A stretch of 64,000 bases of DNA from Lachancea mirantina (GCA_900074745.1 LT598467.1:806001-870000), one strand, 5' to 3'; counted from the stretch's first letter, positions 10,029 to 20,461 are shown. Made by a program: numbers and translations. Notes: a model not told the origin generated them from the sequence alone.

Positions 10029-11396
10029 ATGCGCATCCTACTGCCGTTGGATAAGGCAGGACATAGCGATGTCGGCAAACTTTCGGCTTCGGCGTCCGAG
10101 CGACAACTCGTCATCTTCGATGAAGATCTTCGCATCTTCCTACATGGTAAACAAAATGAGACCACGGATCGAATAACGATATATATCAACGATGCTACGG
10201 TGTTCCAGTGTAGGAACTGCGACAATGCGCTCAAACTAGTTGGAACCGGGCTTTGGGAACTTCACAAGGCCTTAATCAAAGATAAAGTTTTCTCGTCTAA
10301 TCTCGTTATGAACAACGGTCACAAGAATGTTATCAAGATTGTCGTTCAATGGCATTCGAGCAGTCTCAGTGTTAATAGCAGTACCTTCTCTCAAGATGAC
10401 GATTATTTACCCAGTTTTGTTGCGCTCACCAACGCCTCGCCGGTACGAGCTTTACCGAAAGACGAGTTCATCAAAGAGAGTCTTACGACAGAACTGAGCT
10501 ATCCCATATATGCATTGCTCAACGTGCGACTTAAGAATGCCGCTATTTCGTCCAAACAGCAGCTTTTTTCGTCGCTCGACTTTCAGGGCTCCAAGTCTTG
10601 CGAAACCGTCGCGCAGAAACACGCCTTGTCTGAGGTAAAGCTAAGCATCGACTTCATTAAGTATGAATTAGTCGACAATTTCTTCACGAAAGAGCTTCCT
10701 CCGCTATGCCCAGTGGCATTCCCATTGGAGATTCGCCGTTGGGATGGTTTTAGCATCAACTACTGTCTTCCCCAGACCAAAAGTTTCGACACACACCGCG
10801 TGAAAATACAGCTGGGCTACAGGGTTTCGGTCGAACCTCACGTCTTCTCAATCCATACCTGCTGGGAAACCGAAGTCGCGCCGAAAAAGAACGCTGCGCC
10901 CGCGGTTTTCCCGTCGCAGCCTCCCTCGGTCGCGTGCACGCCGGTTTTCTCTTCGATTCCCAAATTCACAGGCTCCAGTTCCACGCTTGTTCCGTCTCGC
11001 CTTGCCAGCGTCAAGTTTAAGTTCCTGTGCACAACCGTTGTGAGCGTACGAAATTCAAACTTTACGCTTTCGCTGCAGATAATGAACTCTTCCAATTTCC
11101 CGCTGGACATGGTCGTTTACCAGACAAACGTTTCGGCTCGACCTCAAGGCCAATTAACGCTGGAAAAAGAATATCGTCTTTACAAAAAATGGACCAAAGT
11201 CGGCGAAAGTCTCATTTTAATATCAAATGACTACAAGGTGCCCGTCATACAGCCATCTGAAACGTTTTGCTTGGACCTGAACTTCCTTTCACTTGCCTCT
11301 GGATTTTTCCAGACCATTCCAGGGCTCAAAATTCTGGACTTGAATTCACAAGAGATCGTCAACATTGGTGGTGCGTTGAGCATTTTGATAAAATAA
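10029..11396 (+). CDS. TRS65: TRAPPII complex subunit Trs65
   Basis: 455 residues, shorter than S. cerevisiae Trs65/Kre11 (about 560). Conserved stretches recognised from the family are QLVIFDEDL near the N-terminus, SNLVMNNGHKN, a central YPIYALLNVRL and SSLDFQ, LASVKFKF, NSSNFPLDMVVY, LISNDYKVPV, and the C-terminal GLKILDLNSQE ending in LSILIK. The missing length is largely the low-complexity insert of the S. cerevisiae protein. Trs65 is a yeast-specific subunit of TRAPPII, the tethering and exchange complex acting on Ypt31/32 at the late Golgi; mutants also show cell-wall glucan defects. CLC1 follows on the same strand 276 bp away, as at YGR166W-YGR167W. Confidence 0.92.
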   Translation: MRILLPLDKAGHSDVGKLSASASERQLVIFDEDLRIFLHGKQNETTDRITIYINDATVFQCRNCDNALKLVGTGLWELHKALIKDKVFSSNLVMNNGHKNVIKIVVQWHSSSLSVNSSTFSQDDDYLPSFVALTNASPVRALPKDEFIKESLTTELSYPIYALLNVRLKNAAISSKQQLFSSLDFQGSKSCETVAQKHALSEVKLSIDFIKYELVDNFFTKELPPLCPVAFPLEIRRWDGFSINYCLPQTKSFDTHRVKIQLGYRVSVEPHVFSIHTCWETEVAPKKNAAPAVFPSQPPSVACTPVFSSIPKFTGSSSTLVPSRLASVKFKFLCTTVVSVRNSNFTLSLQIMNSSNFPLDMVVYQTNVSARPQGQLTLEKEYRLYKKWTKVGESLILISNDYKVPVIQPSETFCLDLNFLSLASGFFQTIPGLKILDLNSQEIVNIGGALSILIK

Positions 11397-11672
11397 TCAG
11401 GATTCAAGAGAGACAAGGAGAAGCCTAAAATTTTTCGCGAGAGCCTTATAATAATACAGCATTTTGGAGTATTTTTCTCCGTATTACAGTTTAAACGGCA
11501 TTTCTCTCAAGAATCCTATAGCTTAGTTATCTCCGAGTCCGTCGTTGATCTTGGAACTTGCATCACAATTGACGATTACATTAATTTTGAAGTTCTTTCT
11601 ATAGGGGATCTGAACAACGTAGAGATTAACAGGAACAGGCGTTCACAAGCTTTCTATTAGTAAACCCATAAG

Positions 11673-12329
11673 ATGTCTGATAAATTCCCACCTCTTGAGG
11701 ATGAGCAGTTTAATGCCGATGCCGTTGAATCCAATGAAGAGACGGACTTTTTGAAAAGAGAGGCCGAACTTTTAGGAGACGAGTTCAAGACCGAAGAAGA
11801 CTCTGAGTTCCTGCAACAAGACAAAGACAACGAAATTGAAGACTTTGAAAGGACATATCCTGAGGTCTCAAATGTGCAAGCACATGGTGAAGTGGACGCC
11901 GATGCTAATGAGTCCGAATTCGATGATTTCGGAGAGCCTCAAACGGCGACTAAGGAAGCAAGTCGTGGTACGGCGGTAGCTCAATGGCAGGAGAAGCGCG
12001 CCACTGAGATTGCTGAAAAGGACATTGCAGAAGAAAATGCAAAGAAAGAATTGCAGGAAAAAGCCGCCAAGCATCTGGACGATTTCTACGAAAACTACAA
12101 TGAAAAGAAGCAGCAACAGTTGAAAGCGTACAGAGAAGAAGCTCAAGAGCTTTTGCACCGCAGAGACGAGTTTTTCGCGCAATACAACACCGTCTGGGAT
12201 AGAGTTTTCGAGTTGATCAACGTCGACGACGCCGACATTGTTGGCGACAGAAATAGATCCAAGTTCAAAGAGATCTTGCTGAGGCTGAAGGGCAACCCGA
12301 AGGCGCCTGGTGCTGTCTCTACCAGCTAA
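11673..12329 (+). CDS. CLC1: Clathrin light chain
   Basis: 218 residues (about 233 in S. cerevisiae). The N-terminal half is very acidic, followed by a long charged helix (about residues 95-180, rich in Glu, Lys, Gln and Ala) that would bind the clathrin heavy-chain leg, and a C-terminal segment with YNTVWDRVFELINV, typical of fungal light chains. The protein regulates clathrin coat assembly at the trans-Golgi, endosomes and endocytic sites. It ends only 32 bp before the stop codon of the convergent PEX35 gene, so the two transcripts probably overlap at their 3' ends. Order and orientation match YGR167W. Confidence 0.95.
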   Translation: MSDKFPPLEDEQFNADAVESNEETDFLKREAELLGDEFKTEEDSEFLQQDKDNEIEDFERTYPEVSNVQAHGEVDADANESEFDDFGEPQTATKEASRGTAVAQWQEKRATEIAEKDIAEENAKKELQEKAAKHLDDFYENYNEKKQQQLKAYREEAQELLHRRDEFFAQYNTVWDRVFELINVDDADIVGDRNRSKFKEILLRLKGNPKAPGAVSTS

Positions 12330-12361
12330 AGCGATTATTAAAAATATAGTAAGTACAAAAA

Positions 12362-13420
12362 TCAAGGTCTCTCTTGACAACGTTGTGAGTAGTTCCAAAA
12401 CGCAAGGTTGGAGCCCGCTGCGAGAAACGCCGTTTGTAGCGCAACGCTGTTGATTTTGTCATTGATCACACATCGCGTCATGTATTTTAAGACTCCAGGC
12501 CTTATATTCATTCTTCCAGCGTCGCTGTCTAGCGTGTAAAGTGCAAACAAAAGTATAGTGCAAGTGCGCAGAAGCGTACTGTTCGAGGAACCGGCAGCAG
12601 GTGACTTAAAAGCAGCCCACAGTAATTGACGCCAGATAGTCCATTTGAGCGTTACCGTGAGATTGCTACCGAGACAACAACCAATCATTTTTTCCCAACT
12701 GCTGCTTCGTTCGAGCTCGTTGATTTCCCTAAATTTTTCCTTAAGCATGTCCGAGCTGGACACGTAGCCCACGTCCGAGGGATCCTCACTCTGACGAGGC
12801 AGTTGCTGCTTCTGCTGTTCACGTCTTTTGAAAAAAAGCGATTTGGAAAATTGGTACAGTGAGATTCCATTCCACGCACAAAACAGCAACGCAAAGTCCT
12901 GTAGTGGTGATTTGCGAGTGAAAACAATTCTTCGAAGCCGTGAATCGTGCGTTTTGTAAACACCACCGATAACAAAGACAAACAGGGCTTGTCGTACCGC
13001 GTTTAAATGCTGTGGCTTGCATTTTGCCAGAAAATCCCGTACCACTAGTCTGTTCTTAGCGTAGTCTACGACACTTTCGAGCAGAATGTAGCTAGATATC
13101 CATTTTGGCGCTTTAACTCTCAATGACGCGGCCAAAGTCGCGTTGAAAGAAAGCCACTTGCTACTCAAAATGCTCGAAACATACGGGAACCCGAAAAGCA
13201 TTGCTGCAATGGCAATACCGTTATCCAACGTTTTCTTCAAAATGACTTTATCCACACTCGTAGTACCAATTTTTCTACTTCTGTGCGCATATCTGACCAA
13301 AGAACCCACTGAAACGCCTAAAATCACAGTAATTCGCCTCAAAAGGTCTTTACGATCGTGCTTCTCACTCGTAATTATTTTCAAAAGTTGACCGTAAAAT
13401 CGATTAATATCCGTATCCAT
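12362..13420 (-). CDS. PEX35: Pex35-like peroxisomal membrane protein
   Basis: 352 residues from the ATG at 13420 (MDTDINRFYGQLLKI); the longer open frame to 13480 would need a TTG. Several hydrophobic segments are spread along the chain, for example around LRQALFVFVIGGVY, DFALLFCAWNGISLY and LLFALYTL, indicating a multi-pass membrane protein with a basic central loop. Length and position next to CLC1 match S. cerevisiae YGR168C (PEX35, about 376 residues), a peroxisomal membrane protein affecting peroxisome number and linked to Arf1. The assignment relies strongly on gene order because the family diverges quickly. It is divergent from BBC1 with about 230 bp between starts. Confidence 0.82.
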   Translation of the reverse strand: MDTDINRFYGQLLKIITSEKHDRKDLLRRITVILGVSVGSLVRYAHRSRKIGTTSVDKVILKKTLDNGIAIAAMLFGFPYVSSILSSKWLSFNATLAASLRVKAPKWISSYILLESVVDYAKNRLVVRDFLAKCKPQHLNAVRQALFVFVIGGVYKTHDSRLRRIVFTRKSPLQDFALLFCAWNGISLYQFSKSLFFKRREQQKQQLPRQSEDPSDVGYVSSSDMLKEKFREINELERSSSWEKMIGCCLGSNLTVTLKWTIWRQLLWAAFKSPAAGSSNSTLLRTCTILLFALYTLDSDAGRMNIRPGVLKYMTRCVINDKINSVALQTAFLAAGSNLAFWNYSQRCQERP

Positions 13421-13650
13421 AGTGTAATCGCTCTTCCATTTCTCTTCGCTAAGGCCGCTTAAGCAAATTGTTCCATTCAATGCAAGCAGATCATATGCTT
13501 ATGTAGCTATCGACTTCCCCAAAATTCGACCTTCTCAAGGTTCGAGTTCTTGAGATGACCTTCAATTTCGATATCTTGAAAAAGATCTTGTATTAAAGGG
13601 GTAACCATATTATATGAACAGAAGGTAAAAGACGGTGAAACAGGATCAGA

Positions 13651-16600
13651 ATGAGTGAGCCAACCACTCCTTTCAAAGTGTCGGCTACTTTCCCGTACAC
13701 GTCAGAATACGATGATGATTTGAATTTCGAAAAGGGTCAGATCATAACAGTACAATCTGTTGAAGATGACGAGTGGTTTTTCGGGGAATACATGGGTAAA
13801 GATGGTTTAAAAAAAGAGGGCATTTTCCCAAAAAGCTTTGTAACACTTGATATGCCTGGGGTGGATGTTGCGGGGTTGCGAGGTGGGTCTGGGTTGCACG
13901 ATATGGATTCAGGGAGGGTTTCAAAGGCTGAAAGTTCTGTAAATCCGGTTACGGATGTTACGGAGGATGTGACGGAGGATGTATCGCATGAAAGCGCAAC
14001 TGAACGCGATGCAGACATGGAGGATACTCAGGGCATTGACGTGGGCACGAACAACTCCGCGGACATCGAGACCGGTCCCGCAACATCCGATATAGCGCCT
14101 TCAAAAATTGAAGACAAGAAAAATCAAATGAACACTGTTGAGACTCCTTCCAAGACGAATACTCTCAAAATGCCGCCCTTGCACATACCAAATTTTGGTG
14201 ATAGTATTCACGGTGGAGATCAAGACGCCAACCGCGACACTTCTGCAAGCGCGATTCAAATTGAAAAACCCAAAATGAGCCTCAAGGAAAGAATAGCGCT
14301 ACTCCAGGAACAACAGAAACAGCAGCAGGAGGCTATGGAGAAACAACAAAAGCGCGATCATCACGAAGCCATGGTTCATGCTGAAAGTCCCGTGGAACGG
14401 CCATCTGAGACTTTGAAGGCTCAAGACGAGACGTTAGAGGCAGAAGGCGGGGAAGAGGAAGCCGAATTAGGTGAAGAAAGCATAGGGACTGTACCAGCAA
14501 TATCTGCTATACCTGGGGCAGCTCCTCCTGATGCCGGCCTCACAGAGAAACTCTCCGGAGTCGAGGTTAAACCAACTGGAAACCTGGAAACTGTCTCAAG
14601 ACAAGAAGAAGAAGGTACAACTTCAAAAGAGGAGCCCTTACAGGAAGATCCTGGTAGTGCAGAGATTGATGATGAAGAGGCGAGGCGTGCTCACCTGAGA
14701 GACCGTATGGCTAGATTGGCAGGGGCTGGTCGTATGGGTATGCCAGCGTCTTTCAACCCATTTGGACTACCCACCGGAGCTAGTCGTAACCCTGAGAAGG
14801 AGACTAAGGTTAGAGAAGAAACCTCAAATGCAGGCTCTCCACAGGAGGACAAGGGTCATTTTCCAGCAGCAGTTCCTGTCATGCCGTTCGCCGATCCGAA
14901 TGCTTTGCAAAAATTGAGAAAAGACTCTACAACAAGTGCGACGGAAGAAGCAGATCATGAAAAGGGTGATGTGCAAGATGAGCCATTAACTGGGGAGTTC
15001 ATGGTAACACCAAAGGCATCTGAGCAACAGTCGGCTCCTCCTCAGCCTACCAAACCACCTCACGACTATGCAAAACTGATCGGTGGGATGAATCCACCCA
15101 TGGACACACCTGGGATGGAAGCGGATGATGAGGATGAGGCCGGTAAGGTCGATAGTGCATATTTTGAGAAAGTTGAAGTTAACCCTGTTAAAGAAGAAAT
15201 AGACAGAAAGATGCCAGATCGGGTCAAGAACACTACAAGCGAAGCCTTGCAAGCTGACATTACCGACTTGCGTAGCAGTGGATTTAATTCTGACTCTGCG
15301 GGATACCAGTCCTCTGATGAAAATACTGACGTTGGTGTTAAACTCCTTTCAAATTCTCCTACAAGCCCACTCAAAGATAAAGTGCGCTCCGGTTTGGGTC
15401 AAATTAGCGGTACACGCGATAAAACAAGAGCTTCCAGCAGGCTAAGGGAAACAGAAACCTTGGGAACCTATGAGAGAGGATATGCTGATTACACCACGTC
15501 GGAAATCGACTCTGAGGCAGGCCCTGACTCACCAGATGATTTCGTCGATTCAGCAATTGAACAACCAGGACCTCCTATCGCGGAGCCCTCGCATGCAACA
15601 GCTGTGCCGCGAATCCCAGGTGCTCCTCCTCCCATACCACTGAAGGAAGACAAAGATGCACTCATCCGTTCTGCCGTTCCTAAGGCTGCTCCTCCTCCCC
15701 CACCTCCAGCCGGCGAGATTAGAAGATCTAGCGAACTGGAAAGCAGTAGGCCTGCTGCAACCACGTCCCACCAATCTATTGAGAATACTACTAAACGTGA
15801 GATTCCTGCTATCCCCTCTGTTCCTTCTGTTCCTTCAGTCCCTCCTGTACCTTGTGTTCCTCCAATACCTTCAGCCCATTCTAGTGTCTTTAAAGAAGAG
15901 CATTCTCACCCAGGCTTACACGGAGCGCCCGAAGAACCATCGGCCCTAACTCCACCTACAGTGGTTCCGCCTCCACTGCCACCTGTGGGTATGCCCTTAG
16001 CAGCTGTGCACCATTCACATCCCGATAGTCAGAAATTTGAACAACCACCTGAAAGAGAGCAAAAAAACCAGCAATCGCGAAAGCACGAGGAAACTTTCTC
16101 ACCTGCCGCAATGCCAGGAGTTCCTGAGAAAAGCCAAAGAGTCGTCAGGAAGCGCACCACTGACTTAGATCTAGAAGCGCATAAACCCACTATAGCGTTT
16201 GATGCAAAGTCGGACTGGTGGCTCGAGAAAAATATTCCGCAGGGCCTCATTCACAATAGCCGCTTCAAATACATCTGGGAGGTAGATGACTGCAAGATCA
16301 AGAAACGTCTAGATCAAATTTGGATTGCGAGGGATTTTTACGTCTTGTTTGAGGATTACTCACAGCTGCATTTGAACCTGTTTTTTGAAAGCAAAGATCC
16401 GAAAGGTACGGTTACGTCAAGAGAGGAGTTTGTAAGAAGCCCTGGGAATAGCGATGCCATTGTTTCCAATGCGTCTGAAATCGGTTTGAAAGTTTTTCAA
16501 GAGGCACTTTCAAAAGTTAATTCCAGCTCTGATAACTTCTTGACCACAATGCTGTCAGCGAATGCTAAAAGCGCCATACCTCCGATAGCTCAACGCACAT

Positions 16601-16917
16601 TTGGTATTCCTATTTTAAGTTATGCTGCGGGCGAAACTCTTGACGAGAAATCGGCGGCACTTGTCAGACCTGGGGACATTCTCGTGATCAAAGGTGGTAA
16701 GTTTCAAAGCCACACCAAATTAATGCCCAAGTCGACATCAGAGCTTGGATCACTCTTTACTTGCGTTGTTGCTGAGTTCGATTTTGCCAAAAGGAAGATA
16801 CGAGTTATCGAAGAACACAACGGCAAAGTAAGGCAGGGCGCTTACCGCCCCGACAGCATGAAGAGCGGTAAGCTCAAAATATTTAGGATAGTGCCCAGAG
16901 GTTATGTGGGTTGGTAG
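13651..16917 (+). CDS. BBC1: Bbc1, SH3 protein of cortical actin patches
   Basis: 1088 residues (about 1157 in S. cerevisiae). An N-terminal SH3 domain (about 5-70) is clear, with the acidic RT-loop, the DEWFFGEY tryptophan motif and GIFPKSFV. The middle is low-complexity: acidic and Gln-rich stretches, a conserved [21 protein letters not shown] block (about 345-365), and proline-rich runs (about 660-830) that can bind other SH3 proteins and profilin. The C-terminal 230 residues form a folded domain ([11 protein letters not shown] to the end) characteristic of Bbc1. The protein acts at endocytic actin patches, binding Las17/WASP and restraining its activity with type I myosins. In S. cerevisiae the gene is YJL020C, so its place between PEX35 and PUS6 is evidence of merged WGD tracks. 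Confidence 0.95.
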   Translation: MSEPTTPFKVSATFPYTSEYDDDLNFEKGQIITVQSVEDDEWFFGEYMGKDGLKKEGIFPKSFVTLDMPGVDVAGLRGGSGLHDMDSGRVSKAESSVNPVTDVTEDVTEDVSHESATERDADMEDTQGIDVGTNNSADIETGPATSDIAPSKIEDKKNQMNTVETPSKTNTLKMPPLHIPNFGDSIHGGDQDANRDTSASAIQIEKPKMSLKERIALLQEQQKQQQEAMEKQQKRDHHEAMVHAESPVERPSETLKAQDETLEAEGGEEEAELGEESIGTVPAISAIPGAAPPDAGLTEKLSGVEVKPTGNLETVSRQEEEGTTSKEEPLQEDPGSAEIDDEEARRAHLRDRMARLAGAGRMGMPASFNPFGLPTGASRNPEKETKVREETSNAGSPQEDKGHFPAAVPVMPFADPNALQKLRKDSTTSATEEADHEKGDVQDEPLTGEFMVTPKASEQQSAPPQPTKPPHDYAKLIGGMNPPMDTPGMEADDEDEAGKVDSAYFEKVEVNPVKEEIDRKMPDRVKNTTSEALQADITDLRSSGFNSDSAGYQSSDENTDVGVKLLSNSPTSPLKDKVRSGLGQISGTRDKTRASSRLRETETLGTYERGYADYTTSEIDSEAGPDSPDDFVDSAIEQPGPPIAEPSHATAVPRIPGAPPPIPLKEDKDALIRSAVPKAAPPPPPPAGEIRRSSELESSRPAATTSHQSIENTTKREIPAIPSVPSVPSVPPVPCVPPIPSAHSSVFKEEHSHPGLHGAPEEPSALTPPTVVPPPLPPVGMPLAAVHHSHPDSQKFEQPPEREQKNQQSRKHEETFSPAAMPGVPEKSQRVVRKRTTDLDLEAHKPTIAFDAKSDWWLEKNIPQGLIHNSRFKYIWEVDDCKIKKRLDQIWIARDFYVLFEDYSQLHLNLFFESKDPKGTVTSREEFVRSPGNSDAIVSNASEIGLKVFQEALSKVNSSSDNFLTTMLSANAKSAIPPIAQRTFGIPILSYAAGETLDEKSAALVRPGDILVIKGGKFQSHTKLMPKSTSELGSLFTCVVAEFDFAKRKIRVIEEHNGKVRQGAYRPDSMKSGKLKIFRIVPRGYVGW

Positions 16918-17014
16918 TTTTTGACGTTGCAACTGTACACGATCCCAGCATCTTATTCCTACCATAAAATTCTTTTTCCTTTAGTCGAGTGGCTCATAGT
17001 ATATTTCAGTGCGA

Positions 17015-18202
17015 TCAAGTAGCCCAAGACGGAAGTTTGGTCTCAAAACATATATCATTAGATCTATCAGCATATTTCCACGCATGTAAAAACAACATCA
17101 AATCTTTGGGATCAGGATCTGGAATGTTAACCCAACCGCACTCGTCGCAAACTTGCGGGTTTGTTTGTGTATGCTTCCTGTTTTGCGCTGCTTTGTTTTC
17201 CTCTAAAAATTGTTCAAATATATCTCCTAATGGAGATTCTAAATATTGGCCATCCTGCCAATCTTCGACGTTGATCATAAACTTGACGCGCTGTGGATAA
17301 CTTGTCATTTCCAGGTTGTAGAACGGATCGTTATTGATTGGATGGCCTAATCTAGCAAGATGAATTCTGATCTGATGCGTTCTCCCCGTCACTGGTCGAC
17401 ATGCTACCAAAGTTTCGCATGAATCCGGATAAAACCTTATCGGATAAAAATCGGTCTTGGCATCCCTTACTGGGGAGAAGGCAGCCTGGAATCCTTTTTT
17501 AGGCTCGACTGTGTAAATGGGAGAGCTTGCACATGTAATTTTTGCTGGATCGGTAAACAAGGAGCTGAGATCCACGGGGTCAGTCTCGGCAAAGGGCAAT
17601 CTGCCCTTGACGCGAGCAAGGTAAATTTTACTCATTTCTCGAGACCGGATTCTAGCTTGAATTTTCTGCGCGGTGTGCCCATTTTTCGCAAATATCAAAA
17701 CGCCAGAAGTGACTCTGTCCAGACGATGACAGGGGAAAGCTTTCACACCTTTATTCTGAAGAATTTCACTAAGTGTATTTTGGTAATAATTGCCTGTAGG
17801 GTGGATGGGAATCCCGCTTGGTTTGTCGATGACAAGAAAATCCTCACTCTCGAAAACAATGTCAATGCCTGCAATTTTCTTAGGACCACTATTTTCTCCT
17901 GAAGTGCACCATTGACGCACAGGAGGTTCGTGTTTGTGACAGCTCGTTTGAATAATGTCTTTATTTTCAATCTTACATGTCAGCGTTTCGTCGCTCGATA
18001 AACTAGTCCCATCTCTTATAACTCGATACTCAAGATTTCGGATTTTCTCGACGTACTCTTCTCTAGAGTGAGCTCTAAATTCGTCGACTAGTACCTCTAA
18101 AAGCGTTCTGTTAAGCCAACGACCTTTGGCAAAAGATGTTCTGGAATGGTGATATGGTTTAATCTTCCGCAAACCACGGAAAAAGTAGACTTCCGGCTTC
18201 AT
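17015..18202 (-). CDS. PUS6: tRNA pseudouridine synthase Pus6
   Basis: 395 residues from the ATG at 18202; the frame extends three codons further only with a GTG. The RluA-type signature HRLDRVTSG (about residues 159-167) holds the catalytic aspartate (Asp162). Other family features are DIVFESEDFLVIDKPSGIPIHP upstream and RPVTGRTHQIRIHLARLGHPI downstream. Family role: forms pseudouridine at position 31 of cytoplasmic and mitochondrial tRNAs. Convergent with BBC1, with about 95 bp between stop codons, and divergent from PET130. It matches YGR169C in order and direction and is close to the usual length (about 404). Confidence 0.93.
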   Translation of the reverse strand: MKPEVYFFRGLRKIKPYHHSRTSFAKGRWLNRTLLEVLVDEFRAHSREEYVEKIRNLEYRVIRDGTSLSSDETLTCKIENKDIIQTSCHKHEPPVRQWCTSGENSGPKKIAGIDIVFESEDFLVIDKPSGIPIHPTGNYYQNTLSEILQNKGVKAFPCHRLDRVTSGVLIFAKNGHTAQKIQARIRSREMSKIYLARVKGRLPFAETDPVDLSSLFTDPAKITCASSPIYTVEPKKGFQAAFSPVRDAKTDFYPIRFYPDSCETLVACRPVTGRTHQIRIHLARLGHPINNDPFYNLEMTSYPQRVKFMINVEDWQDGQYLESPLGDIFEQFLEENKAAQNRKHTQTNPQVCDECGWVNIPDPDPKDLMLFLHAWKYADRSNDICFETKLPSWAT

Positions 18203-18549
18203 TTTTGGCACTTTAAACAGATCTTGGTGGTTTTAATGACTCTTGTCGCAATCCACTGAGTTTGATTTCATCAATCAAAGAGCTTTTTATGGGATCCTTG
18301 AGTGCGTGGGATGTCCTTCCTCTATAAACTTGTATAGTCGATGCTGATCATCCACCTGGAAATTTTCAGATGAGCATCTCATCAACTTAATTTAAGATAT
18401 CTTTAAGAGCAGAAATAGACACAACTGGCATTCTTTTTGAGATATACATGGAAAGCATTTTTTGGCTCATAGAACGGTATTTTCCAGGAATTTTTTAGGC
18501 TTCTTTGGCTTTGTTTTGGTGGTTATCTGGCAATTTTTATCTCCAGATA
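18203..18549. other. Divergent PUS6/PET130 promoter region
   Basis: About 350 bp between two divergent starts. An open frame runs into PET130 from 18505, but its first codon there is TTG. No further feature is recognised. Confidence 0.5.
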
Positions 18550-19551
18550 ATGATGGGTCGATTAGTTCTCAAAAAAGTCAAAGATGTGGCTCGTGGCAAA
18601 TTGAGTCAGCCTGTCGAAGCCGCTCAGAATTCGATCTTGTTTGAGACCAAGGGTTCGGCCAGTTCTGATTATTCTAGGGCGTTTTTGAATGAGTATCGTA
18701 AGCGGCTGAGGAACGGAAATGCGTTGATTAAACGAAATGGAAAACTTGAGCGGAAATTTCAGTGCGAGAGCCTCTCGGAGGTACGATCGAGGCTTCGCGG
18801 TACAGTCAGTGCCGCTCAAGTCCATCAAAATACTTTTCGCATTTTTTCCCCGCAAAGTAAGGTTTTCCAGTGCGATTTCTTCCGTCTGCTGTATTTCCCA
18901 CCAGAACACTTCGTGGCGCTGCTTCGAAAGAGTAAGCCCGCCGTCAACGTCAGGGTTGTTGGTGAGGTTTTCCTCAATGGCAACGTCGCGAGAGAAAATG
19001 GCGAGCACGTCAAGTATACGGAAGTGTTTGCAGAAAACAGCAGGCAGGACGGTTACGGCAAGGCTCAAGATTTCAATAAAACGCGGGACATGAGATCGCT
19101 TTTTGGCCGTGCGGGACCCAGCGTACCGCGAAACTATGCATTTCTGCGGCGCGAACTGCGCGTTTTTGTCGGCGGTTGCATGACCGAAAGGTGGTTAGAA
19201 TTACAAGGAGACAAGGCGGTTGCAGATCAGATTCGCATACAGGAGGGCAAAGGTCCTGCGAGCTCCACTTTGCTGGATGACAAGCAACGCCCGAGGGTTG
19301 GCGTTGCAAAAGACGGATTCTATCTGTTCCAGGTTCTGATATTCCCAGACAAGTTTACGAAGCCCGAATTCCGTCGCTGCGTCAGAGACAGCATAACTAA
19401 AGTAGCGGATTTAGACTGGGACAAGTTTCTGCAGGGAAACAAGTCTGGAGCGAAAACCTGGGTCGAAGAGGCCAACGCTCGCGTGCGTTTGCCCGTCCTG
19501 AACAAATTGCTGGAGTCGGACCAAGTGGCCCGAATCCTGAAAAAGACCTAA
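18550..19551 (+). CDS. PET130: Pet130-like mitochondrial protein
   Basis: 333 residues from the first of two adjacent ATGs (18550 and 18553); S. cerevisiae Pet130 has about 347. The N-terminus (MMGRLVLKKVKDVARGKLSQ) is basic with few acidic residues, compatible with mitochondrial targeting. The body contains recognisable blocks such as VFQCDFFRLLYFPPEHF and FLRRELRVFVGG. PET130 is needed for respiratory growth in S. cerevisiae, but its molecular function is unknown and no catalytic motif is visible. The call rests on length, the basic N-terminus and proximity to BBC1: in S. cerevisiae PET130 (YJL023C) lies close to BBC1 (YJL020C) in the same relative order and direction. Confidence 0.8.
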   Translation: MMGRLVLKKVKDVARGKLSQPVEAAQNSILFETKGSASSDYSRAFLNEYRKRLRNGNALIKRNGKLERKFQCESLSEVRSRLRGTVSAAQVHQNTFRIFSPQSKVFQCDFFRLLYFPPEHFVALLRKSKPAVNVRVVGEVFLNGNVARENGEHVKYTEVFAENSRQDGYGKAQDFNKTRDMRSLFGRAGPSVPRNYAFLRRELRVFVGGCMTERWLELQGDKAVADQIRIQEGKGPASSTLLDDKQRPRVGVAKDGFYLFQVLIFPDKFTKPEFRRCVRDSITKVADLDWDKFLQGNKSGAKTWVEEANARVRLPVLNKLLESDQVARILKKT

Positions 19552-19642
19552 ATGCTTGTCATCTATTAGAAATTACTACCTATCAGTGGCGAGAGCCCGC
19601 CGTATTGCCGCACACAGAGAGAGTCCCGAACACATGAATCTA

Positions 19643-19912
19643 TCATTTTTTGCCCTTGCCCCCTTTTCCCAGGGATTCTTCTTCAGCAGCAAGCAATGCG
19701 TCTCGCTCCTCCTTTGCCCGCAGCTTTTCCAGCCGTTTTTGCTCTTCCACGAGTTTTTTGGAGCTTGGTTTCCTCGAACCTTCGTCCCATTTTGCGGCTT
19801 CTGCAGCCTCTACTTTTTCTCTGTGTGCACGGTCTTTCGCAGCAGCTTGCTCTCTTTTACGTTGCTGGCCTGCTGCCTTCTTTGGAGCTGATTCTGAGAA
19901 CCGTTTACCCAT
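19643..19912 (-). CDS. LSO2: Ribosome hibernation/recovery factor Lso2
   Basis: 89 residues, nearly all charged and helical. It starts MGKRFSESAPKKAAG and ends LGKGGKGKK, matching the yeast Lso2 family (about 92 residues), the counterpart of human CCDC124. Family role: binds 80S ribosomes at the A site and intersubunit bridges during starvation and helps them restart translation. It lies tail to tail with PET130 and divergent from PSD2, as YGR169C-A lies beside PSD2. An inverted pair of Rap1-like sites occurs about 90-120 bp upstream (20003-20032), which could tie its expression to ribosome synthesis (inference). Confidence 0.93.
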   Translation of the reverse strand: MGKRFSESAPKKAAGQQRKREQAAAKDRAHREKVEAAEAAKWDEGSRKPSSKKLVEEQKRLEKLRAKEERDALLAAEEESLGKGGKGKK

Positions 19913-20461
19913 TCTATTGGCGATCCTATCGGTGGTTTTTGTCGGTTTTTAGTTTTTGGTTCCCCCACTACTCATCGCTGCTAATATACCGAAATTTTTT
20001 TGTCACCCATATCTTAAGATAGGTATGGGTGAGTTAACAAGAGCAAGAAGCTTGGATTACGTGGTACGCCAATAACTTCGACGACAATCAATAACAACTG
20101 TCCGATTGACAAGCAAGGTATATGCGAATGGAGAACGGCTTTTCTAATTCTCGCTAACTTCGCATTGACAATGTCTGGTAAAGATTGCGAAGAATACCAA
20201 GAGATTTTCTTTGAGTCACGTGACTTTCATACTTGAGTCATGAGGGACTCAATTAAACCTGGGTGGAGTTTATAAGCCTGGAAATTCCACATTTAGAAAA
20301 AGTGCCGAGCTCATCGGGTCCTAAAAAGTCCTAAAAAATTACCAGAGTTCCAGACAAGGTCCGTTGAGAAGACAGGACTGAGTTCTGTGAGCAGTTTGGG
20401 ACCGTCAGAGAACGCTAAGTGATCGTTTGGTAACGTCTGGTAGCGTCTGGCAGCTGGATCA
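19913..20461. promoter_or_regulatory. Divergent LSO2/PSD2 promoter region
   Basis: It contains an inverted repeat with arms 20003-20011 and 20024-20032 (CACCCATA type), a perfect GTCACGTGAC palindrome at 20215-20224 (the Cbf1-type E-box), a tandem GTCCTAAAAA duplication at 20318-20337, and a GGTARCGTCT tandem at 20429-20448 just before the PSD2 ATG. Factor assignments are from known yeast consensus motifs and are untested. Confidence 0.55.

Noticed and set aside
11868-12398. 176-codon minus-strand ORF antisense to CLC1
   Set aside because: It is a shadow of the charged CLC1 coiled coil, which reads as hydrophobic sequence on the opposite strand.
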